A stretch of 64,000 bases of DNA, taken from NCBI GenBank assembly GCA_963730315.1, contig CAVSRD010000005.1, positions 124,001-188,000 on the forward strand. The letters run 5' to 3'. A program made the translations under genes and the position numbers. The notes beneath the pieces are model-generated. The model had not been told where the DNA came from and did not search any database. It saw nothing but the letters and a program-made list of their open reading frames with translations. The DNA comes from VRUE01 sp963730315. Lineage in GTDB: Bacteria > Actinomycetota > Thermoleophilia > Solirubrobacterales > 70-9. The number at the start of each line of letters is the position of its first letter. Position 1 is the first letter of the stretch. Positions 17,147-24,829 of this stretch are shown piece by piece.

Positions 17147-18499
17147 GTGCGCACGAAGGGCAAATGGTTCCGGGGCCTCCGCGATCGCCATGGGCGGGTG
17201 ACGCTGATCCTAATCGCGGCGATCCTCGCGCTCGGCTTCGGGCTGCGCGCCTACCGGGTGGTCGAGCCGCTGGCGACGCCTGGCGACGACGCCCGCGCCT
17301 ACTACGCGCTCGCCAAGTCGCTCTACGAGGAAGGCAGCTACGGGGGGCCGGAATTCCGCGACGCGAGCGACTGGTCGCCGGGGGCGCCGCTGCTCTACGC
17401 AGCCTCCTTCTTCGCGACAGGCGGCGCCCGCGAAGGGACGGCGCGGATCGTCGAGCTGCTGCTCGGCCTCGCTTCGATCGTCGTCGTCTACCTGCTGGGC
17501 AGGCGGATCAACTGCCGGCCGGCCGGGCTCTTCGCCGCCTTCGCGGTGGCCGTCTACCCGCCCTTCATCCACTCCACCGGAGCCCTATTCAGCGAGCCGC
17601 CGGCGATCTTCACGCTGCCGGCGGCGGTGCTCGCCTTCCTCTGGGCCGGGGAGCGGGACCGCCTGCGCGCCTGGCTCCTCCCCGGCCTCCTCTTCGGCCT
17701 CACCGCGCTGATCCGGCCCGAGTACCTGCTGGTCGGGCTCGCCTTCGCCCTGCTCGCGACCTTGCGGATCGTCCGCGGCCGCGGCTGGCGCCCGGGCCTC
17801 TCCGGCCTGGCGCTCTTCGCGATCGCCTTCCTGCTGCCGATCGTCCCCTGGGCGGTTCGCAACCAGGTCGCCCTGCACCGCACCGTGCCGATCTCGACCG
17901 GCGGCGGCAAGGCCCTCTACGTCGGCACCTTCCTTCCCGCCGACGGCGAATACGAACGCGTCAAGGCGCGCCTTGTCAAGCGCTACCTGCACCGCAGCCT
18001 CGCAGCGGGCTCCGCGGAGCTCGACCGGGTGAACCCGACGCCCCTCTTCGACCGGGTCGCCGCCCGCTATCCGGACCTGCCGCGCGACTCGGCGCTGGGC
18101 AAGATCGGCAGGCAGAACCTCTCCAAGTTCCTCGGCGAAGACCCACTCGGATACGCGGCGATGACCGTCCGCAAGGTGGGGCGGATGTGGAGCGCCGGGA
18201 TCGCCGAAGCGATGGAATCGAGCGCCGGCCGGGTCGTCCAGGTGCTGCTCGTCCTGCTCGGGCTCGCCGGGCTCGGAGTGCTCGCCTGGCGCCGTCGCTG
18301 GTGGGCGCTGACCGCGATGGCGGCCCCGATCGTCCTCGTCACCGCGGTCGGCGCGATCTCGCTCGCCGCGCCGCGCCGCAACGAGATCCTGATGACGCTG
18401 ATCTTTCCGCTCGCCGCCACCGCCCTTGCGCGGGCGGGTGCAGCCATATCCTCAAGGCGTCGATGGTCCCCGAGGCAGGCATCTTCCCCTCCGAACTGA
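17147..18499 (+). CDS. Polytopic GT-C glycosyltransferase (ArnT/PMT-like), copy 2
   Basis: A 450-residue paralogue of the product at 15450. A basic cytoplasmic N-terminus precedes the first membrane segment (about 19-35), then the loop GDDARAYYALAKSLYEEG with the expected acidic residues, a run of hydrophobic segments, a hydrophilic loop (about 255-340), and final segments ending in a basic tail. It is probably a polyprenyl-phosphate-sugar-dependent transferase acting outside the membrane; substrate unknown. The 3' end overlaps the DUF2304-GT2 gene by 37 bp, suggesting joint expression with the likely producer of its lipid-linked donor. Confidence 0.75.
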   Translation: MRTKGKWFRGLRDRHGRVTLILIAAILALGFGLRAYRVVEPLATPGDDARAYYALAKSLYEEGSYGGPEFRDASDWSPGAPLLYAASFFATGGAREGTARIVELLLGLASIVVVYLLGRRINCRPAGLFAAFAVAVYPPFIHSTGALFSEPPAIFTLPAAVLAFLWAGERDRLRAWLLPGLLFGLTALIRPEYLLVGLAFALLATLRIVRGRGWRPGLSGLALFAIAFLLPIVPWAVRNQVALHRTVPISTGGGKALYVGTFLPADGEYERVKARLVKRYLHRSLAAGSAELDRVNPTPLFDRVAARYPDLPRDSALGKIGRQNLSKFLGEDPLGYAAMTVRKVGRMWSAGIAEAMESSAGRVVQVLLVLLGLAGLGVLAWRRRWWALTAMAAPIVLVTAVGAISLAAPRRNEILMTLIFPLAATALARAGAAISSRRRWSPRQASSPPN

Positions 18500-19530
18500 C
18501 GGCCCTGCGCGCCGCCGGCCTGATCGCCGCGGCGGCGATCGTCGCCTTCGCGATCCTCCGGCGCCGCTCGCTGCGCAACGTCGACGTGCTGATCCTGCTC
18601 CTGGCCGGCCTCGGCCTTGCGGTCGTCTCCGGCACCGAAATCACCGACGCGCTGCTCTCCACGTTTTCCTTCGAAAAGGGCAACGGCGGACGCATCCTCG
18701 GCCTCGCCGTGTTCGCGATCTTCGTCCTCTTCCTGCTCATCCTGCGCGCCCTCTCCCAGGCGGCCCGCAACGCCCGCCAGCTCTCGGCGGTGCTCGAGGG
18801 GCTCGCCTGGGAGGAGTTCCGGCAGGCGAAGCTGCCGGAGCGCTTCCGCGGCAAGATCGCGATCCTCATCCCCGCCTACGACGAGGCCGAGAACGTCGGC
18901 CAGGTGCTCGACCTGATCCCGGACGAGGTCTGCGGCGTGCAGACCGCGGTCCTGGTCGTCGACGACGGCTCGCGCGACGGCACCGGCGAGGTCGCCGCCG
19001 AGCACGCCGCGGTCGTTGCCCGCCACGTGATCAACCGCGGCGGCGGCGCGGCGCTGCGCACGGGATACCGGCTGATGGTCGAATCGGGCGCCGAGGTTGT
19101 CGTCACCCTCGACGCCGACGGCCAGCACCTGCCGTCGGAGATGGAGCGGCTGGTCAAGCCGGTGCTCGACCGCGAAGTCGACGTTGCCCACGGCTCGCGG
19201 GTGCTTGGCGAGGCCGACGGCAACCACTTCGCCCGCGAGCTGGGAATCGTCTTCTTCAACCGCCTCGTCTCCCTCATCACCCGCACCGAGGTCAGCGACT
19301 GCTCGAACGGCTACCGCGCGGTCCGCACCACCGTCCTGCCGCAGTTCGTGCTGCGCCAGGAGCAGTTCCACACCTCCGAGTTCATGATCGAGGCGATCAA
19401 GCGCGGCATCCCGGCCAGGGAGGTGCCGGTCACCGTCGCCAGGCGCCTGCACGGCCACTCGAAGAAGCCCGCCGTCACCCGCTACGGGCTCGGCTTCGCC
19501 AACGCGATCGTTCGCACCTGGCTCAGGTAG
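18463..19530 (+). CDS. DUF2304-GT2 fusion, polyprenyl-phosphate sugar synthase-like
   Basis: A 355-residue protein. Residues about 12-100 hold two or three hydrophobic segments resembling DUF2304, and 131-345 form a GT-A family 2 domain of the dolichyl-phosphate-mannose synthase type: ILIPAYDEAENV, VVDDGSRDGT (about 165-174), the NRGGGAALRTGYR loop, and the metal-binding DADG (217-220). Expected activity is transfer of a sugar from a nucleotide donor to polyprenyl phosphate at the inner face of the membrane. The 37-bp overlap with the second GT-C gene and the nearby sqdB suggest a shared pathway (inference). An ATG start within the upstream gene was chosen because it gives the complete membrane domain. 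Confidence 0.8.
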   Translation: MVPEAGIFPSELTALRAAGLIAAAAIVAFAILRRRSLRNVDVLILLLAGLGLAVVSGTEITDALLSTFSFEKGNGGRILGLAVFAIFVLFLLILRALSQAARNARQLSAVLEGLAWEEFRQAKLPERFRGKIAILIPAYDEAENVGQVLDLIPDEVCGVQTAVLVVDDGSRDGTGEVAAEHAAVVARHVINRGGGAALRTGYRLMVESGAEVVVTLDADGQHLPSEMERLVKPVLDREVDVAHGSRVLGEADGNHFARELGIVFFNRLVSLITRTEVSDCSNGYRAVRTTVLPQFVLRQEQFHTSEFMIEAIKRGIPAREVPVTVARRLHGHSKKPAVTRYGLGFANAIVRTWLR

Positions 19531-19777
19531 GGAGGTAGAGATCGGTGCCGCAGCGAGGGCAGACCTGGACGTAGAGCTTCAGCGCCTTGCCGCACACCGG
19601 GCACTCGCGTTCGGGCTCGGACTTCTCGGAGCGGTAGAGGACGACGGCGATCAGGCCGAGCGGCGGAACCACGGTGCCGATCAGCAGCCAGAGCCAGAAC
19701 GAGCTTCCCTTGGCGCGGCCGATGATTGCGGTGGCCAGCCCGAAGAAGAAGGCTATGACGAGGTACTCGTATCCCAC
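19523..19777 (-). CDS. Small membrane protein with C-terminal zinc ribbon
   Basis: An 84-residue protein with two hydrophobic segments (about 5-18 and 26-46), then a basic linker and a zinc ribbon CPVC...CPRC near the C-terminus. The topology suggests a membrane-anchored cytoplasmic zinc ribbon of unknown function. GTG 19777 lies 25 nt inside the end of the upstream NADH dehydrogenase gene; longer in-frame starts exist but would run far into that gene. The 3' end overlaps the convergent GT2 gene by 8 bp. Confidence 0.65.
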   Translation of the reverse strand: MGYEYLVIAFFFGLATAIIGRAKGSSFWLWLLIGTVVPPLGLIAVVLYRSEKSEPERECPVCGKALKLYVQVCPRCGTDLYLPT

Positions 19778-21060
19778 GGCTCTATTGTCGCCCCCAGCGG
19801 GCCGGGGTGGCCGATCGAGCCGACCTCGGCGAGGTCGCGGCGGAACGGTAGGCTGGCGGTCCAGTCGATCACCGCGCGCGCCTTGCGGGCGGCGCCGGGG
19901 ATCTGGCTCATGTGGTAGGTCCGCGCCATCCACCAGGCGGGGAAGCCGCGGAAGGTGCGCCCGCCGACCCGGCCGACTGCCTTGTAGCGGCCGAGGTTGA
20001 CGAAGGCGGCCCTGCTCCGGTAGGCGAACGGCTCGGCCCCTCCCACACCGAGCTCGGCGGCGACGTTGCGGGCCGCCACGGGGCCCTGCCGCACGGCGTG
20101 CTGGGCGGTCGGCGGGCAGGTCCCACCGCGCGGGTCCGGGGCGGCGGCGCAGTCGCCGACCGCCCAGACCGAGTCCGCGCCCTCGACCCGCAGGTGCTCG
20201 TCCACCGGGACGCGACCGCGCTCGTCGAGCGGCAGGTTCAGTTGCCGCAGGCTTGGGTGCGGGGCGACGCCGGCGGTCCAGACGAGCGTCCGGGTGGGCA
20301 GCGTCTCGCCAGTCGAGAGGCGGGCGTGCGTGGCGCCCGCCTCCTCCAGCGTCGTGCCGAGGCGGATGTCGATGCCGCGGCCGCGCAGCTCGCCCAGCGC
20401 GTACTCGGCCAGCTCCGCGTCGATCTCCGGCAACACCCGGTCGGCCGCCTCGACCAGCACCCAGCGCATCCCGTGCAGGCGGGCGCGCGGGTAGCGCTCG
20501 ATCGCGTCTGCGGCGAAGTCCTGAAGCTCGGCCAGGGCCTCGAGGCCGGCGTAGCCACCGCCGACGAAGACGTAGGTGAGCAGCTCGTCGCGTCGCGCCG
20601 GGTCCTCGCTCGCGTTGGCCGCCTCGAGCGTCTCTATCACGCGGTTGCGCAGCCAGATCGCGTCGGCGAGGCTCTTGAAGCCGATCGCGTGCTCGGAGAG
20701 GCCCGGAATGGGCAGGACGCGGGAGACCGAGCCGAGCGCGAGCAGCAGCTGGTCGTAGGGAAGCCGCTCGGTCTCGCCGTCGCGGGTGCGCAGCTCGACG
20801 GTGCGCGCGGCGGGGTCGTGACCGCAGATCGTCCCCAGTCGCAGGTAGGTCCGCGAGAGGATCTCCCGCAGCGGGGTGACGACGTGGCGCGGCTCCAGGG
20901 TTCCGGCCGCCGCCTCGGGCAGGAACGGCGTGTAGAGCAGAAAGTTGACGTCGCTGACCAGCACCAATCGAGCCGACTGCCGCGGCATGATCCGCTCCAG
21001 CTCGCGAGCCGCCATCGCGCCGCCGAACCCTCCACCGGCGATGACTACGTTCCAGGCCAT
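19753..21060 (-). CDS. ndh: Type II NADH dehydrogenase (NDH-2-like FAD oxidoreductase)
   Basis: Single-subunit flavoprotein expected to pass electrons from NADH to menaquinone at the inner membrane face without proton pumping. It has 435 residues. The FAD motif AGGGFGGAMAARELE is at 8-22, the NADH motif VFVGGGYAGLEALAEL is near 166-181, and AVGDCAAAPD closes the FAD site near 310-320. The C-terminal segment (FPAWWMARTYHMSQIPG) matches the amphipathic membrane-binding region of NDH-2. An uncommonly long palindrome lies 13-41 bp upstream of the ATG, so regulation by a dimeric repressor is likely. Confidence 0.88.
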   Translation of the reverse strand: MAWNVVIAGGGFGGAMAARELERIMPRQSARLVLVSDVNFLLYTPFLPEAAAGTLEPRHVVTPLREILSRTYLRLGTICGHDPAARTVELRTRDGETERLPYDQLLLALGSVSRVLPIPGLSEHAIGFKSLADAIWLRNRVIETLEAANASEDPARRDELLTYVFVGGGYAGLEALAELQDFAADAIERYPRARLHGMRWVLVEAADRVLPEIDAELAEYALGELRGRGIDIRLGTTLEEAGATHARLSTGETLPTRTLVWTAGVAPHPSLRQLNLPLDERGRVPVDEHLRVEGADSVWAVGDCAAAPDPRGGTCPPTAQHAVRQGPVAARNVAAELGVGGAEPFAYRSRAAFVNLGRYKAVGRVGGRTFRGFPAWWMARTYHMSQIPGAARKARAVIDWTASLPFRRDLAEVGSIGHPGPLGATIEPWDTSTSS

Positions 21061-21072
21061 CGGCCAAAGCTA

Positions 21073-21101
21073 GCACTTTGTGACAGTGTGTTACAAAGTG
21101 C
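21073..21101. promoter_or_regulatory. 29-bp operator-like palindrome upstream of ndh
   Basis: Two 13-bp arms, GCACTTTGTGACA and TGTTACAAAGTGC, match at 12 of 13 positions around a 3-bp centre. The site ends 13 bp before the ndh ATG, where a bound repressor would block transcription. The TGTGACA...TGTTACA core resembles operators of TetR-family regulators. It is less like a Rex site because the half-site spacing is wrong. No candidate regulator gene is adjacent. Confidence 0.65.
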
Positions 21102-21113
21102 CTAAGGCACTTT
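21095..21113 (-). terminator. Hairpin after gatB overlapping the ndh palindrome
   Basis: Perfect 8-bp stem (AAAGTGCC / GGCACTTT) with loop TAA, 9-27 nt beyond the gatB stop. It shares its first 7 bases with the right arm of the 29-bp palindrome, so the two structures cannot form together in RNA. No full T tract follows, so termination is probable rather than certain. Confidence 0.5.
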
Positions 21114-21121
21114 CCGGCGCC

Positions 21122-22558
21122 TCAGAGGCCCAGGTTCTCCCCGATCAGGCGGTTGACCTCGCCGCCGTCGGCGCGGCCCTTGGTCTCCTTCATCACCGCG
21201 CCGACGATCGCGCCGATCGCCTTGCGGTTGCCGGAGCGAACCTGCTCGGCAGCGTCGGGGTTGGCGTCGATCGCGGCGGTGACGATCGCCTCCAGCTCGC
21301 CGCTGTCGGAGATCTGGGCAAGCCCCTCGCGCTCGACGACCTTGGCGGGGTCGCCGCCCTCGGCGACGAGGGTCGCGAGGACCTGCTTGCCGCTGCCGTG
21401 CGAGATCCGCTTCTCCTGGACCATGCCCACCAGCGCCGCCAACGCCCCCGGCTCGACCTTGGAGTCGGCGGGGCCGCCGCCGTCGGCCTGTCGCAGCGCC
21501 GCCGCCAGCTCGCCGGTCACCCAGTTGGCGACCACCCGCGGCTCGACCGCCCCGGCCGCCTCGCAAACTGCCTCGAAATAGGCCGCGGCCTCCGGCTCGG
21601 CGACGAGCTGGGCGGCGTGCTCAGCGGACAGGCCCAGCTCGCCCTCATAGCGGCGCATCCGCGCCTCCGGCAGCTCGGGCAGCGACTCGCGGGCCTCGCG
21701 CAGCATCGCCTCGCTCGGCGCCAGCGGCACCAGGTCGGGCTCGGGGAAGTAGCGGTAATCGTGCGCCTCCTCCTTGGAGCGCAGCGGCGTCAGCGAGCCG
21801 TCCTCGGGGTGGAAGTGGAGCGTCTCCTGGACCACCGTCCCCCCCGCCTCGATCAGCTCGCGCTGGCGCGCCAGCTCCGCCTCGATTCCCCGTTCGAGGA
21901 AGCGAAAGCTGTTCATGTTCTTCAGCTCGGTCTTGGTGCCCAGCTCGGTGCTGCCGGCCGGGCGGACCGAGACGTTGGCGTCGACCCGGAGGCTGCCCTC
22001 CTCCATGTTGACGTCAGACACGCCGAGCTGGCGGACGGTGGTGCGCAGCAGCCGCGCCCAGGCGCCGGCCTCGGCGGCGCTGCGCAGGTCGGGCTCGGTG
22101 ACGATCTCGACCAGCGGCGTGCCGCCGCGGTTGAAGTCGACCAGCGAGACGCCGGAGCCGTGGATCCGGCCCGACTCGCCGAGGTGGATCGTCTTCGCGG
22201 CGTCCTCCTCGAGGTGGGCGCGGTGGATGCGCACCTCGCCGAGCCTGCCGCCGCTGGCAAGCGGGATGTCGTACTGGCTGATCTGGTAGGCCTTCGGGTT
22301 GTCGGGGTAGAAGTAGTTCTTGCGATGGAAGATCGAGCGGGGCGCCACCTCGCACTCCAGCGCGGCGGCGATCCGCAGCGCGTAGCCCACCGCCTCCTCG
22401 TTGGGGACCGGCAGCACCCCGGGGTGGGCGAGGCAGACCGGGCAGGTGTGGACGTTGGGCTCGTCGCCGAAGGAGAGCGCACAGCCGCAGAACATCTTCG
22501 TCCGGGTGGAGAGCTGGACGTGGATCTCCAGCCCGATCACCGCCTCCAGCTCAGCCAT
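21122..22558 (-). CDS. gatB: Asp/Glu-tRNA amidotransferase subunit B
   Basis: tRNA-binding and kinase-like subunit of GatCAB, which converts Glu-tRNA(Gln) or Asp-tRNA(Asn) to the amide form. It has 478 residues. The GatB start MAELEAVIGLEIHVQL, the zinc-site cysteines in CGCALSFG and HTCPVCLAHPG, and GGTPLVEIVTEPDL are all present. The C-terminal helical (YqeY-like) tail runs from about 330. ATG 22558 is preceded by GGAGGGG and overlaps the gatA end by 8 nt. The gene order is gatC-gatA-gatB. Confidence 0.96.
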   Translation of the reverse strand: MAELEAVIGLEIHVQLSTRTKMFCGCALSFGDEPNVHTCPVCLAHPGVLPVPNEEAVGYALRIAAALECEVAPRSIFHRKNYFYPDNPKAYQISQYDIPLASGGRLGEVRIHRAHLEEDAAKTIHLGESGRIHGSGVSLVDFNRGGTPLVEIVTEPDLRSAAEAGAWARLLRTTVRQLGVSDVNMEEGSLRVDANVSVRPAGSTELGTKTELKNMNSFRFLERGIEAELARQRELIEAGGTVVQETLHFHPEDGSLTPLRSKEEAHDYRYFPEPDLVPLAPSEAMLREARESLPELPEARMRRYEGELGLSAEHAAQLVAEPEAAAYFEAVCEAAGAVEPRVVANWVTGELAAALRQADGGGPADSKVEPGALAALVGMVQEKRISHGSGKQVLATLVAEGGDPAKVVEREGLAQISDSGELEAIVTAAIDANPDAAEQVRSGNRKAIGAIVGAVMKETKGRADGGEVNRLIGENLGL

Positions 22559-23993
22559 CGCCGTCCCCTCCGGGCTTGGCGTCGAAGCCAATCTCCCCCT
22601 CCAGCGCGTGGGCGGCGTCGAGCAGGCGCCGCTCGGCGAAGGCCGGGGCAGCTATCTGGAAGCCGACCGGCAGCCGCGGCCCTCCCCCCTCCGGCTCGGC
22701 CAGCCCGGCCGGGATCGAGATTGCCGGCAGGCCGGCGAGGCTAATCGGCACAGTGAAGAAGTCGCTCATGTACATCGCCAGCGGGTCGTCGGTCTTCTCG
22801 CCGAGCCGGAAGGCGACCGAGGGCGAGGTCGGGGTGACGACGAAGTCGAACTGCTCGAAGGCCGCCGCGTAGTCGGCGGCGATCTTCGTCCGCACCCGCT
22901 GGGCGCGCCCGTAATACGCCTCGTAGTAGCCGGAGGACAGCGCGTAGGTGCCGAGCATGATGCGGCGCTTCACCTCGTCGCCGAACCCTTCGGCGCGGGT
23001 CGACTCGTACATCTCGAGCAGGTCCCCGGCCCCCTCGGCGCGCAGGCCGTAGCGGACGCCGTCGTAGCGGGCCAGGTTCGAGGAGGCCTCCGCGGGGGCG
23101 ATCACATAGTAGGCGGAGATGCCGTGCTCGACGTGCGGCAGCGGCGCCGTCGCGACCTCGCCGCCCAGCCCCTCGATCCGCTTCAGCGTCGCGTCGAAGA
23201 CCTCGCGCACCCCCGGCTCGATCGCGTCGCCGCCCAGCTCGGCGGGCACCGCGAAGCGCAGCCCCCTGAGGTCCTCGCGGCCGGGCTCCCCCACGCCGCC
23301 CTCGATCCCGACCGAGGTCGAGTCACAGGGGTCGCGTCCCTGGAGGGCTTCGAGCAGCAGCGCCGCGTCGGCGACGTCGCGGGTCAGCGGCCCGCACTGG
23401 TCCAGCGAGGAGGCGAAGGCGATCATCCCGTAGCGGGAGACCGCCCCGTAGGTCGGCTTCAGCCCGACGATTCCGCAGAGCGCCGCCGGCTGGCGGATCG
23501 AGCCGCCGGTGTCGGTGCCGATCGCGCAGGGCGCCAGCCCCCCGCCGACCGCCGCCGCCGAGCCGCCCGACGACCCGCCCGGGACCCGCTCGGGGTCCCA
23601 TGGGTTCAGCACCGGCCCGAAGGCGGAGTTCTCGTTCGAGGAGCCCATCGCGAACTCGTCCATGTTGGTCTTGCCGAGCACCCCGGCCCCGGCCTCGCGC
23701 AGTCGGCGCACCGCGGTCGCCGTGTACGGCGGAAGGTAGCCGGCGAGGATGCTAGATGCGGCGGTGGTCTCGACCCCCTCGGTGCAGAAGATGTCCTTGA
23801 CCGCGACCGGGATCCCGCCGAGCGGCCCCTCGCCCTCCCCCGCTCCGTCCCCGGTCCGCCGCAGGTAGGCGTTCAGGTCGTCCTCGGCGGCCCGCTCCCG
23901 CCAGGCCTCGGCGTACTCGTACCGCGACACCTCCCCGGCGGCGATCCGGGCCGCCGCCTGGGCGACGGTCAGCTCCAGCAGGTCGCTACTCAT
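22551..23993 (-). CDS. gatA: Asp/Glu-tRNA amidotransferase subunit A
   Basis: Glutaminase subunit of GatCAB that releases ammonia for transamidation. It has 480 residues of the amidase-signature fold. The Ser-cisSer-Lys triad is K66 (VAVKD), S141 (GGSSGGS) and S165 (TGGSIRQPA), with the same 75/24-residue spacing as in characterised GatA. Its 3' end overlaps gatB by 8 nt, and 64 bp separate it from gatC. The complex implies that at least one of GlnRS or AsnRS may be missing from the organism (inference). Confidence 0.96.
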   Translation of the reverse strand: MSSDLLELTVAQAAARIAAGEVSRYEYAEAWRERAAEDDLNAYLRRTGDGAGEGEGPLGGIPVAVKDIFCTEGVETTAASSILAGYLPPYTATAVRRLREAGAGVLGKTNMDEFAMGSSNENSAFGPVLNPWDPERVPGGSSGGSAAAVGGGLAPCAIGTDTGGSIRQPAALCGIVGLKPTYGAVSRYGMIAFASSLDQCGPLTRDVADAALLLEALQGRDPCDSTSVGIEGGVGEPGREDLRGLRFAVPAELGGDAIEPGVREVFDATLKRIEGLGGEVATAPLPHVEHGISAYYVIAPAEASSNLARYDGVRYGLRAEGAGDLLEMYESTRAEGFGDEVKRRIMLGTYALSSGYYEAYYGRAQRVRTKIAADYAAAFEQFDFVVTPTSPSVAFRLGEKTDDPLAMYMSDFFTVPISLAGLPAISIPAGLAEPEGGGPRLPVGFQIAAPAFAERRLLDAAHALEGEIGFDAKPGGDGDG

Positions 23994-24057
23994 CGCAAAT
24001 TCTCGCGCTTCGCTCGCGGCGCGAAGAACCAGAGATGCACGCTTGCTCGCTCTGCGC

Positions 24058-24345
24058 TCATTCGGCCTGTGGGGAGGGAACCCGGAACGCGCCCTCGGCC
24101 GGGTCGGGCGCCTGCTCCAGCACGACCTCCCGCGGCCAGCTGGACCGCGGCTCGTCGGCCCGCAGCACGTTCTCCAGCGGGACCACGTGCGAGGTGGGCT
24201 CGGCCTCCTCGAGGTCCAATTCCCCAATCCGGTCGACGTGCTCGAGGATCCCCGACAGCTCCCCGGCCATCTTCTCGACCTCCGCCTCGCTCAGCCGCAG
24301 GCGCGCCAGGCGCGCGACGTGGAGTACCTGCTCCCGCTCGATCAC
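24058..24345 (-). CDS. gatC: Asp/Glu-tRNA amidotransferase subunit C
   Basis: Small belt subunit that stabilises GatA-GatB. It has 95 residues. The GatC signature HVARLARLRLSEAEVEKMAGEL is split here as HVARLARLRL (near 9-18) followed by SEAEVEKM, with VDRIGELDLEEAEPT after it. GTG 24345 gives the family start (MIEREQVLHVARLA) and lies 7 nt after a TACAAT -10 box. An ATG at 24372 is possible but would sit upstream of that promoter. Confidence 0.9.
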   Translation of the reverse strand: MIEREQVLHVARLARLRLSEAEVEKMAGELSGILEHVDRIGELDLEEAEPTSHVVPLENVLRADEPRSSWPREVVLEQAPDPAEGAFRVPSPQAE

Positions 24346-24352
24346 GGCGGGG

Positions 24353-24362
24353 ATTGTAGGCT
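24353..24362. promoter_or_regulatory. Two overlapping divergent -10 boxes (gatC and membrane protein)
   Basis: On the minus strand TACAAT (24353-24358) ends 7 nt before the gatC GTG. On the plus strand TAGGCT (24357-24362) ends 8 nt before the ATG at 24371. The hexamers share two base pairs, so RNA polymerase cannot occupy both at once and the two genes may compete for initiation. Confidence 0.55.
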
Positions 24363-24370
24363 GCGCGACC

Positions 24371-24814
24371 ATGCGGGGAGCGAGAGCAGAGGCGTTCGTC
24401 ATCCTCAGCCTGCGCCTGCTGGCGCTCAGCTTCGCCGTCGTCGGCATCCTCTTCATCGCCGTCCCCAGCGGCGTCCTCGACGTCATCTCCGACCTCGGCG
24501 ACTGGATCGGCAGCTTCCCCCGCGCACCCCACACCGAGGAGAAGCTGTGGCTGGCCCTCGCCTTCGCCTACATGGTCGTGATCGCCGGGATCTGCCTGGT
24601 CGCTCAGGCCGACGTCGTCCGCTTCCGGCCGCTGCTGCTGGTGCTGGCGGCCGGCAAGACCGCCTCCTCGCTCGGCTCGCTCGGCTTCTTCGTCTTCGAC
24701 GACGACGTCTTCATCTACCTGCTCAACTTCCTGGTCGATGGCTTCCTCGCGCTGGCTGCGCTCTGGCTCTGGTCGCTGGCCGGCCGCGTCGAACGCCCCA
24801 CCGCCCCCGGCTGA
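24371..24814 (+). CDS. Hypothetical four-helix membrane protein
   Basis: A 147-residue protein with four hydrophobic segments at about 9-35, 57-76, 85-101 and 111-133. Short polar loops and the acidic stretch DDDV lie before the last segment. No signal cleavage site or known motif is seen and I do not recognise the family. It starts 25 bp from the divergent gatC and is followed 15 bp later by the GMC oxidoreductase, with which it may be cotranscribed. Confidence 0.65.
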   Translation: MRGARAEAFVILSLRLLALSFAVVGILFIAVPSGVLDVISDLGDWIGSFPRAPHTEEKLWLALAFAYMVVIAGICLVAQADVVRFRPLLLVLAAGKTASSLGSLGFFVFDDDVFIYLLNFLVDGFLALAALWLWSLAGRVERPTAPG

Positions 24815-24829
24815 CAGCGCGCGCCGGGG

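Noticed and set aside
15450..18499. Tandem GT-C copies as a recent duplication or mobile element
   Set aside because: They share motifs but diverge along most of their length, and no terminal repeats or transposase are present; an old duplication is sufficient.
21073..21101. Rex-type redox operator upstream of ndh
   Set aside because: Half-sites resemble TGTGA/TTACA, but their spacing is one base different from the Rex consensus and the arms extend far beyond a Rex site; a TetR-type operator fits better.
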